NCBI GenBank assembly: GCA_965183875.1
Contig: CBCYMK010000021.1
Coordinates: forward strand, 1 to 12,219
Direction: 5' to 3'
DNA: 12,219 nucleotides
From: UBA6772 sp965183875
GTDB taxonomy: Bacteria; Bacteroidota; Bacteroidia; Flavobacteriales; UBA7430
Position numbers and translations under genes: made by a program. Below are positions 1 through 6,521 of this stretch, one piece after another. The notes beneath the pieces were generated by a model. It was given only the letters and a program-made list of their open reading frames with translations. It was not told the origin of the DNA and searched no databases. Positions within the stretch are counted from its first letter, which is position 1, and every line of letters starts with the position of its first letter.

Positions 1-364
1 CAATGTAGCTACTGGCGGAACTCTTTATGGAGATATTCCATCACAGCTAGGAACAGAAGTTATCCATAGAAATAATGGAGAAGTAATGCACGAAATTACA
101 GTCATTGAAGAATGTCCTCAGATATTCCCTCAGGTTTCTAATAGTTTTACGGTAAACTCATGGCACCATCAAGGGCTTAAAGATATTGCTAAAAACATTA
201 AAGTAGTTGCAGAATCCTCTGATGGACTTCCAGAGGCTATTATTGTAGATAAATCAGTTCACCCATATATGGTAGCGGTACAATTCCACCCTGAAAGATT
301 GGGAGAGGATAACCCCATTTCAAAAAGGATTAAATCTAGCTTTTATAAGGCTATTAACAAGTAG
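1..364 (+). CDS. Gamma-glutamyl-gamma-aminobutyrate hydrolase-like (peptidase C26) protein, C-terminal part
   Basis: The reading frame is open from base 2 to the stop at 362-364, so this is the last ~120 residues of a gene beginning left of the window. The visible part fits the class I glutamine amidotransferase-like peptidase C26 family (PuuD and related gamma-glutamyl hydrolases), which cleave gamma-glutamyl bonds in the cytoplasm. Seen directly: NVATGGTLYGDIPSQ at the left edge, VNSWHHQ near 151-171, and QFHPER at 281-298, which supplies the His-Glu of the Cys-His-Glu catalytic triad. The nucleophile Cys would lie upstream, outside the window. An internal ATG at 86 is not the real start because family-conserved sequence precedes it in frame. 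Substrate cannot be decided from this fragment. Confidence 0.88.
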   Translation, partial: NVATGGTLYGDIPSQLGTEVIHRNNGEVMHEITVIEECPQIFPQVSNSFTVNSWHHQGLKDIAKNIKVVAESSDGLPEAIIVDKSVHPYMVAVQFHPERLGEDNPISKRIKSSFYKAINK

Positions 365-532
365 CACTTTGGTGATTAGACATCTATCATAATTAATTGA
401 GAAGACTTATTCTTTTATGGATTAATGTTTACACAAAAATATTCACTGACTAATAAAATGCAATAGAAGTAACAGAACAATATTTAACACAAAAACTCAA
501 GTCTACATCTCACAAATGCTTACTTTAGCCGT
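365..532. other. Intergenic gap without a gene
   Basis: These 168 AT-rich bases separate the C26 hydrolase from the thioredoxin-like lipoprotein gene. I see no coding frame with family-like sequence, no tRNA and no strong hairpin. TACTTTAG at 521-528 is one mismatch from the Bacteroidota -7 element TAnnTTTG, but no clear TTG/TTTG -33 partner lies about 19 bases upstream, so I do not call a promoter. A promoter for the downstream gene probably lies in this gap. Confidence 0.5.
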
Positions 533-1000
533 ATGAAGAAGATAAACATACTTATGAAAAAGGCACTATTTTTACTACTAACAGTTTTAAGTATCTCTTG
601 CGGCTTAGTTTCTAGCAACCAAGAACCTAATGAATTATGGATTACAGATGTAAACCAGGCAATAGCTTTATCTAAAGAAACGGGGAAACCTATTTTTGCA
701 TTTTTCACAGGAAAAGAATGGTGTAGCTGGTGTAAGAAACTAGAAAATAAAATCCTCAGTAAAGACACATTTATCAACTACGCCAAAGAAAATTTAATAT
801 TACTAGAGTTAGATTTCCCACGTGGGAGAAGAGACCTACCTCAGGAACAAATCAATTTAGCTCGAAAGTTTAGAATTCAGGGCTACCCTACTGTGATACT
901 TATGGATTCAGAAACGAACCAGCTAGGACAAACAGGCTACGAAAGTATGACCCCACAACAGTACATAGAAAATGTACAAAGAATGATCTCAAAAAAATAA
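533..1000 (+). CDS. Thioredoxin-fold lipoprotein (CSWC active site)
   Basis: This 155-residue protein is probably an envelope thiol-disulfide oxidoreductase. The N-terminus is a lipoprotein signal: a short basic start, a hydrophobic stretch, then the lipobox LSISC with the lipidated Cys at residue 23. The mature part has a thioredoxin-like core: GKPIFAFFTGKEWCSWCKK with the CxxC pair at residues 64 and 67, a following acidic strand (LLELDFPRG), and GYPT carrying the usual cis-Pro at 119. The pattern matches the thioredoxin_7/DUF255-like group with a WCxWCK active site. Two starts are possible: 533, or an in-frame ATG at 554 that gives a compact 16-residue lipoprotein signal (MKKALFLLLTVLSISC). 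No Shine-Dalgarno sequence decides between them. A 33-base gap separates it from fabG. Its redox partner is unknown. Confidence 0.85.
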   Translation: MKKINILMKKALFLLLTVLSISCGLVSSNQEPNELWITDVNQAIALSKETGKPIFAFFTGKEWCSWCKKLENKILSKDTFINYAKENLILLELDFPRGRRDLPQEQINLARKFRIQGYPTVILMDSETNQLGQTGYESMTPQQYIENVQRMISKK

Positions 1001-1033
1001 ATTCAGTCCTATATTAAGACTAAAAAATAAGCA

Positions 1034-1781
1034 ATGAAATTACTTGAAGGAAAAACGGCTATTATCACGGGTGCTACTCGTGGAATAGGAAGAGGAGTAG
1101 CTATAAAACTTGCTGAGCAAGGAGCTAATGTAGCTTTTACTTATGTTTCATCTGAAGAAAAAGCCCTGGCTATAGAGAAAGAGTTAATTGCACTTGGTGT
1201 AAAGGCTAAAGCATATAAATCTGATGCCTCTGTAATGAGCGACGCTGAAGAATTAGTAAAAGATGTAAAAGAAACTTTTGGATCTATCGATGTATTAGTA
1301 AATAATGCCGGTATAACTAAAGACAATTTACTGATGAGAATGAGCGAAGAGGACTTCGATAGAGTAATGGAAGTGAACCTTAAGTCAATTTTTTAATATG
1401 ACTAAGTCTGTGCAACGCACCATGCTAAAACAACGCTCAGGATCTATTATAAACATGACTTCGGTGGTGGGTGTAAAAGGAAATGCGGGTCAATCGAATT
1501 ACGCAGCCTCTAAAGCTGGTGTTATAGGATTCACTAAATCTATCGCTTTAGAATTAGGTTCTAGAAATATTCGTTGTAATGCAATAGCTCCTGGTTTTAT
1601 AGAAACTGAAATGACCGAGAAACTAGGCGAGCAAGTAATAGCAGATTGGAGAAATACTATTCCATTAAAAAGAGGTGGTACACCAGAAGATGTAGCAAAT
1701 GTAACTGCATTTTTAGCCTCTAATATGTCGGCATATGTTACAGGCCAAGTAATACACGTTTGTGGTGGAATGCTAACCTAA
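1034..1781 (+). CDS. fabG: 3-oxoacyl-ACP reductase FabG, reading frame broken by one base
   Basis: FabG is the NADPH-dependent ketoreductase of type II fatty-acid synthesis, a short-chain dehydrogenase. The first part (1034-1393) holds the Rossmann glycine motif GATRGIGRG at residues 13-21 and NNAG near residue 90. The second part (from 1395) holds the catalytic Ser in IINMTSVVG and the YxxxK in NYAASKAG. In the joined numbering these are S143, Y156 and K160, with the usual 13- and 4-residue spacings. The two parts lie in different frames. Removing one T from the six-T run 1389-1394 restores KSIFNMTKSVQ and a 248-residue protein, the normal FabG length. As written, the first frame stops at 1394-1396. 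The gene begins the tight fabG-VWA-SPFH run. Family assignment is secure. That this member acts in fatty-acid synthesis rather than PHB metabolism or another SDR role is inferred from strong FabG-like sequence. Confidence 0.93.
1389..1396 (+). other. fabG: Frameshift site in fabG (T6 run followed by TAA)
   Basis: The six-T run 1389-1394 is followed by AA, so the frame reads Ile-Phe-stop. Five Ts would read Ile-Phe-Asn-Met-Thr-Lys, exactly the conserved FabG sequence. The simplest reading is one surplus T from a homopolymer error. A real +1 shift is mechanically possible, because tRNA-Phe could re-pair from TTT at 1391 to TTT at 1392 in front of the TAA, as in RF2-type shifts. Confidence 0.9.
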
Positions 1782-1790
1782 GACTAAGAA

Positions 1791-3866
1791 ATGCTTCAGT
1801 TAGAAGATTCATACTTACTTATAGCAACAGCAATGATTTTATCATTGCTGTTTGCTTTATTTATCTATTATAAAGACCGTAGGTTTAATGACGCGAGTAG
1901 AATTACCAAAGCTGCATTAGTAGTATTGCGATTCATTTCTCTAGCTACTATAGTACTCTTCCTCTTTAATCCGAAATGGGTAAATACTATTAAACAAGTA
2001 GAAAAACCGATAATTGTAGTATTACAAGACGCATCTAGTTCGGTTTTAAACAATGACGATTCGCTGTTTTATAAAACTAAATTTATAGAATTAGTTAAAA
2101 AAAACAACCAAGCACTAGCAGCTGACTTCGAGGTTTATACTTTTCACTTTAACGACTCACTACACGAAGGTTTAAATAGTGATTATAATGGAAAAGAAAC
2201 TGATATTTCTGATGCATTGCAAAAAATTGAAGCGCAGTTTAACAACAGAAATCTAAGCGCGATTATACTAGCCTCAGATGGATTGTACAATAAAGGTATA
2301 CATCCTAGCTACAGCTTAGATATATTAAACACCCCTATATTTACACTCGCTCTTGGAGATAGCACAGTACAAAAAGATATAGCCCTTCAAAATATACGTT
2401 TTAATGAAATCGCTTATTTAGGAAATGAATTCCCTATAGAGTTAGAAGTTTATAGCAACTTCGGCACTCGAGAAAAGAAGCACCTACAAATCACTAATCA
2501 AGGGAAGATAATCTATGAAGAGTGGTTTAGTATAGAAGAAAACACCCCCTTAAAAAAACAAATTCTTCTAGAAGCTACTAAAGAAGGTATACAGTATTAC
2601 CAAATTAAAATTAGCTCTTTTGATGGAGAAAAGAACACACAAAACAATCAGTTTACAGTAGCTCTAGAAGTGGTAAATAACAGCCAGGATATATTAATCT
2701 TAGCTGCTGCACCTCATCCTGATATTGCAGCACTAAAATCAGCTTTAGAATTAGGGGAAAACTATAAGGTTAATACATCCTTATTCCATGAATTTAAAGA
2801 AGATATTTCCAGCTACAATTTAATAATCCTACACCAAATTCCGGGACATGGTAATAGGAATTCAGAATTACTAAAAAAAATAAAAAACTCAAATACCTCC
2901 TTACTTTATATTACAGGAAACCGAACAAATTGGAATAAGTTTAATCAATCACAAGACTTACTCTTTCTAAAGACAAACAATACTATCCAGGAAGTATTCC
3001 CGATACTGAACGAAAAATTCAGTCCTTTCGACTTAGATGAAAATGCAGTTTCATTTATCCAATCTGCTCCCCCACTTCAGGCCCCAACAGGAGAGATAAC
3101 AAAAAACAACTTTTCTCATTCCCTATTTAAGCAAAATATTGAAGGTATAGAAACCTCTAAAGAATTGTTTGTATTTAGCGAAAAGGAAGAGCAATTAGTA
3201 GGGATACTCTTAGCTGAAGGACTTTGGAAATGGCGTCTATACGATTATCAAAAAAACAAATCACACGATAATTTCAATGAACTTATACAAAGTATAAGTC
3301 AGTACCTCACACTAAATACAGACAAGCGTAAGCTACGTATACACTACCCTAAGCTAAGTACAGAAGGTGCAATATTTAAAATAAATGCTCAGTTGTATAA
3401 CGACAACTATCAGCTTATTGAAAACGCAGAACTCAACCTAAACCTAGTAGACAAATTAGGGAATGAATACAAGTATACACTAACAAATAAAGGTACGAAC
3501 TACAGTACCTCCATAGAGAATTTGTCGCGTGGAAACTACGACTTTACACTAAGCTCAAGCTATAAAGAGGAACAGCTGGTACAAAAAGGAGGCTTTGCTA
3601 TGCTAGCAGCCAGTCTAGAACAACAAACACTGGAAGCCAATTGGCATTTGCTTAAAAAAATAAGTAGTTTGAGTAATGGTCTATTTATCGAAAAGGAAAA
3701 AATAGCGAACTATTCGGAGATACTAAAAGAGAATGTTTCTGCAAAACCTTCAATATATTTCAGTAAACAGTTAAGTGATTTAATTAAACAAAAAGCAATT
3801 TTTTTAGTACTTTTACTAAGTCTATTCTTTGAGTGGGTATTGCGTAAAAGACTAGGAACACATTAA
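1791..3866 (+). CDS. Membrane-anchored VWA-domain protein (691 aa), function unknown
   Basis: The N-terminus has two hydrophobic helices, at about residues 8-27 and 41-59. A von Willebrand A-like domain follows with what looks like a complete metal site (MIDAS): DASSS at 80-84, Thr137 in GKETDISD, and Asp163 in LASDG. A beta-rich segment comes next. From about residue 300 (DILILAAAPHPDIAALKSAL) there is an alpha/beta domain like the class I glutamine-amidotransferase-like domains fused to VWA proteins. I see no cysteine anywhere, so it cannot be an active amidotransferase. The C-terminal third is again beta-rich, ending in a membrane helix at about 669-684 and a basic tail. The layout resembles BatA-like and other large Bacteroidota VWA proteins with terminal membrane anchors. 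It starts 9 bases after fabG and ends 16 bases before the SPFH gene, so all three are probably co-transcribed. A role in envelope or membrane-complex assembly is only a guess. Confidence 0.8.
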   Translation: MLQLEDSYLLIATAMILSLLFALFIYYKDRRFNDASRITKAALVVLRFISLATIVLFLFNPKWVNTIKQVEKPIIVVLQDASSSVLNNDDSLFYKTKFIELVKKNNQALAADFEVYTFHFNDSLHEGLNSDYNGKETDISDALQKIEAQFNNRNLSAIILASDGLYNKGIHPSYSLDILNTPIFTLALGDSTVQKDIALQNIRFNEIAYLGNEFPIELEVYSNFGTREKKHLQITNQGKIIYEEWFSIEENTPLKKQILLEATKEGIQYYQIKISSFDGEKNTQNNQFTVALEVVNNSQDILILAAAPHPDIAALKSALELGENYKVNTSLFHEFKEDISSYNLIILHQIPGHGNRNSELLKKIKNSNTSLLYITGNRTNWNKFNQSQDLLFLKTNNTIQEVFPILNEKFSPFDLDENAVSFIQSAPPLQAPTGEITKNNFSHSLFKQNIEGIETSKELFVFSEKEEQLVGILLAEGLWKWRLYDYQKNKSHDNFNELIQSISQYLTLNTDKRKLRIHYPKLSTEGAIFKINAQLYNDNYQLIENAELNLNLVDKLGNEYKYTLTNKGTNYSTSIENLSRGNYDFTLSSSYKEEQLVQKGGFAMLAASLEQQTLEANWHLLKKISSLSNGLFIEKEKIANYSEILKENVSAKPSIYFSKQLSDLIKQKAIFLVLLLSLFFEWVLRKRLGTH

Positions 3867-3882
3867 TCAAAATAACAAAACT

Positions 3883-4695
3883 ATGAATCAAAAAATCAAT
3901 CCATTAGTAATACTTGCTGGGGCAGTATTTTTCTTTTTAATAATGGTAGGCTCTCAGATAGCCGTTACCATAAATCCTGGGGAAAGAGGAATTATATTTA
4001 GAAAATTCACCACCGGTTTAGACAAAGAAAATACCTATAAACCAGGTTTTCACTTGATAGCTCCATGGAACGAAATTTTCATTTACGAGGTAAAAGAACA
4101 AAAGGTGGAAGAAAGTATGGATATACTAGACAAGAATGGACTTTCTATGGCTATAGATATTACCGTTCGTTATAATCCAACCTTCGAAAAAATAGGTTTT
4201 TTACACGAAGAATTTGGTCGTTCTTATGTAGATAGACTGGTAATTCCTGAAGTTCGTTCATCGGTAAGAAAAGTTATGGGTCGCTACGAGGCTGAAGAAA
4301 TTTATTCTACTAAACGTAATGAGGTAGAAAGTACAATAATTGAGGAAACAATGTCTATTTTGGCAGATAATAACGTAATCATGAAAGCCTTATTGATCCG
4401 CTCAATACGCCTACCAGAAAAAATTAGACACGCAATTGACGATAAACTAAAGCAGGAACAAGAAGCTGCTGCATATCGTTATAGAATAGAGAAGGAAGGT
4501 AGTGAAGCTGAACGTAAACGTATTGCAGCTGAAGGTGAGGCTGCAGCAAATAAAATTATAAATAGCTCTCTTACACCTAGCCTACTTAAAATGAGAGGTA
4601 TTGAGGCTACTATTAAATTATCTAATTCGAATAACTCTAAAGTTGTGGTAATTGGGTCTGGAGAAAATGGCATGCCTTTAATCTTAAACAATTAA
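3883..4695 (+). CDS. SPFH/prohibitin-family membrane protein
   Basis: This 270-residue protein has one N-terminal membrane helix (about residues 8-30). An SPFH (band 7) domain follows, opening with TINPGERGIIFRKFTTG and GFHLIAPW and continuing through SMAIDITVRYNP and a VRSSVRKVMGRY segment. From about residue 195 it becomes Glu/Ala/Lys/Arg-rich (KQEQEAAAYRYRIEKEGSEA and AEGEAAANKI), the coiled-coil region typical of prohibitins, and ends in a short hydrophobic tail. Prohibitin-type proteins form ring- or cage-shaped oligomers on membranes and often modulate membrane proteases such as FtsH. That role here is inference from the family. It is the last gene before the terminator at 4720-4753 and sits next to the VWA membrane protein, which may be a partner. 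Confidence 0.9.
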   Translation: MNQKINPLVILAGAVFFFLIMVGSQIAVTINPGERGIIFRKFTTGLDKENTYKPGFHLIAPWNEIFIYEVKEQKVEESMDILDKNGLSMAIDITVRYNPTFEKIGFLHEEFGRSYVDRLVIPEVRSSVRKVMGRYEAEEIYSTKRNEVESTIIEETMSILADNNVIMKALLIRSIRLPEKIRHAIDDKLKQEQEAAAYRYRIEKEGSEAERKRIAAEGEAAANKIINSSLTPSLLKMRGIEATIKLSNSNNSKVVVIGSGENGMPLILNN

Positions 4696-4719
4696 TTAAA
4701 ATTATAAACTCACACTAGT

Positions 4720-4753
4720 AAAAGCCCCTACTTAGAATTAAGTAGGGGCTTTT
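4720..4753 (+). terminator. Rho-independent terminator after the SPFH gene
   Basis: A perfect 15-base inverted repeat has left arm AAAAGCCCCTACTTA (4720-4734), loop GAAT, and right arm 4739-4753, which ends in four Ts and continues into GTATTTT. It lies 24 bases past the SPFH stop codon and marks the end of the upstream run of plus-strand genes. The A-rich left flank is short, but the next gene is also on the plus strand, so termination is needed only in that direction. Confidence 0.93.
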
Positions 4754-4854
4754 GTATTTTATTAATAAGTAAGCGGAAATTGTTAAAAAAGCTTTTCTAA
4801 AACAAGTAAGTTCAATAAGTGAATTCTTAATTTAGCCTCTATACTCCTACCACT
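4754..4854 (+). promoter_or_regulatory. Probable promoter-bearing leader of the rfbC run (weak)
   Basis: About 100 bases lie between the terminator and the rfbC start, and a new transcript must begin here if the terminator works. TAATTTAG at 4828-4835 is one base from the Bacteroidota -7 consensus TAnnTTTG and would place the transcript start about a dozen bases before the ATG. I see no good -33 TTG at the expected distance; a TTG at 4780-4782 is too far away. The location is supported by context rather than by motif. Confidence 0.3.
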
Positions 4855-5397
4855 ATGCAAGTACAAGAAACAGGCTTTGAAGGGCTTTTAATACTTCAAC
4901 CACGAATTTTCAAGGACGAAAGAGGTGCTTTTCTAGAAAGCTGGAATGCCAGTACTTTTAAACAACTAGGTTTATCGATTTCTTTTGTTCAAGACAATCA
5001 GTCTATTTCGCATAAAAATGTACTCAGAGGATTACACTTTCAGAAACCTCCACATGCACAAGGAAAATTAGTTAGAGTTACTAGAGGTACTGCATTAGAT
5101 ATAGTGGTTGATCTTAGAAAAGATTCTAAAACTTACAAAAAACACTATAAAATTATATTGTCGGATCTTAAAGCCAATATGCTCTGGATACCCGCTGGTT
5201 TTGCACATGGATTTGTAGCCCTTGAGGATAATACCATTTTTCAATACAAATGCGACGCACTATACAACCCAGAAAGTGAAGACTGCTTACGGTGGGATGA
5301 TGAAGAAATAGGAATAGACTGGGAGGTGAAAAACCCACTTGTTTCAGCAAAAGATTTAGAAGGTAAAACATTCCAAGAATTAACAAATCCCTTTTAA
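4855..5397 (+). CDS. rfbC: dTDP-4-dehydrorhamnose 3,5-epimerase
   Basis: RfbC/RmlC catalyses the double epimerisation of dTDP-4-keto-6-deoxyglucose, the third step of dTDP-L-rhamnose synthesis, in the cytoplasm. The 180-residue length is normal for the family. Visible signatures: FKDERGAFLESW at 19-30, QDNQSISHKNVLRGLHFQ at 46-63 with the catalytic base His61, GKLVRV at 70-75, DIVVDLR at 82-88, IPAGFAHGF at 112-120, the tyrosines of FQYKCDALYNP (131 and 137) and SAKD at 164-167, whose Asp pairs with the catalytic His. No rfbA, rfbB or rfbD lies nearby, so the rest of the pathway must be encoded elsewhere. It is the first gene of the second plus-strand run, and its stop overlaps the next start by one base (TAATG). 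Confidence 0.95.
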   Translation: MQVQETGFEGLLILQPRIFKDERGAFLESWNASTFKQLGLSISFVQDNQSISHKNVLRGLHFQKPPHAQGKLVRVTRGTALDIVVDLRKDSKTYKKHYKIILSDLKANMLWIPAGFAHGFVALEDNTIFQYKCDALYNPESEDCLRWDDEEIGIDWEVKNPLVSAKDLEGKTFQELTNPF

Positions 5398-6518
5398 TGA
5401 AAAAGCTATCCTTAATCCTTTTCGTATTCGTTTCAATAAGTTTTGTTTTTTCGGTATTTAAAGGGCCCGAAGACGAGACTCACCAAATAAATTTCAACGA
5501 TAACTACGCTATATTTTCACCCAATCAGCCAGAAGAAATTGGTTTTGCTGGAGAAAAAATGCCCCTATACCAACAGGATATTAAAGAGCGATTCGATCGA
5601 GAACTACTGGTAAATACCTACTGGCAATCGCAAACAGTATTATTCATTAAAAAAGCTCATAAATATTTCCCTGTTATAGAACCTATACTACAGGAAAACG
5701 GAATTCCAGATGATTTTAAATATTTAGCAATTGCCGAAAGCGGATTAGCAAATGTAGTTTCTCATTCTGGGGCAACCGGGTTTTGGCAAATAATGAAAGC
5801 TACAGGAACAGAAAATGGTTTATTGATAAATAAAGAAATTGATGAACGTTATCATTTAGTAAAGTCTACACACGCTGCATGCAACTATTTAAAGCAAGCT
5901 TATGAAAAGTTTGGTTCATGGACACTTGCCGCTGCATCCTATAATATGGGCATGACAGGATTAGAAAAGCAAATGAAAAGACAAAATGCATCAAACTATT
6001 ACGATTTACTTTTGAACAATGAAACCGCAAGGTATGTATTCAGGATTTCGGCAATAAAAGAAATATTAATGAACCAAAAAACGTACGGCTTTCATATTAG
6101 ACAAAAAGACTTGTATCATTTAGCTCCATTACATCAAGTCTTATTGGATAGCAGTGTCGCAAATTTTGCAGACTATGCTCAAGACTTAAACATCAACTAT
6201 AAAATACTTAAAGAATATAATCCATGGTTAAGACAGGCAGAATTTAAGAACCATTTAAACCGTGCATATTTTATTGACCTGCCTAATGAAGGGTATTACA
6301 CCTCCAAAAATGAAATAGAATTACTCGAAACTGTGAAAACAGAAAACAATAAGCAGTTAGATACCCTTCAACTAAAAATAAAAAGGACTACATCCTTGAA
6401 AAAACTAGCTGAAACAAGTGAAATTGACTTGGAAGAATTAATTTTGCAAAATATGGATCTGTTAGACATAAGTGTAAAAAAAGGTCAAACACTCCAACTC
6501 ATTAAAGAAAGCAAGTAA
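5397..6518 (+). CDS. MltD-like lytic transglycosylase
   Basis: This 373-residue exported enzyme belongs to the SLT/goose-lysozyme-like group, which cleave peptidoglycan glycan strands to 1,6-anhydro ends in the periplasm. A signal-type N-terminus (MKKLSLILFVFVSISFVFS) is visible, with no lipobox Cys. The SLT domain spans about residues 90-225: IPDDFKYLAIAESGL with the catalytic Glu at 114, HSGATGFWQIM at 123-133 and AAASYNMG at 178-185. The C-terminal part (NYKILKEYNPWLR, then a LysM-like tail around LKKLAETSEIDLEELILQN) may bind peptidoglycan, but the LysM match is weak. The start is fixed by the TAATG overlap with rfbC, which suggests translational coupling. uvrA starts three bases after its stop. 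Confidence 0.9.
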   Translation: MKKLSLILFVFVSISFVFSVFKGPEDETHQINFNDNYAIFSPNQPEEIGFAGEKMPLYQQDIKERFDRELLVNTYWQSQTVLFIKKAHKYFPVIEPILQENGIPDDFKYLAIAESGLANVVSHSGATGFWQIMKATGTENGLLINKEIDERYHLVKSTHAACNYLKQAYEKFGSWTLAAASYNMGMTGLEKQMKRQNASNYYDLLLNNETARYVFRISAIKEILMNQKTYGFHIRQKDLYHLAPLHQVLLDSSVANFADYAQDLNINYKILKEYNPWLRQAEFKNHLNRAYFIDLPNEGYYTSKNEIELLETVKTENNKQLDTLQLKIKRTTSLKKLAETSEIDLEELILQNMDLLDISVKKGQTLQLIKESK

Positions 6519-6521
6519 TTC

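Noticed and set aside
521..528. TACTTTAG and the similar TAATTTAG at 4828-4835 as firm -7 promoter elements
   Set aside because: Each has a mismatch to TAnnTTTG and neither has a convincing TTG/TTTG at the -33 position. Such matches are frequent in AT-rich DNA.
1001..1033. AGTC...GACT palindrome between the thioredoxin-like gene and fabG as a terminator
   Set aside because: Only four base pairs with a nine-base loop and no T run; too weak to call.
1398..1781. A separate short SDR gene starting at the ATG at 1398
   Set aside because: It lacks the cofactor-binding Rossmann motif, which lies in the preceding frame, and the two parts join without loss into a normal-length FabG.
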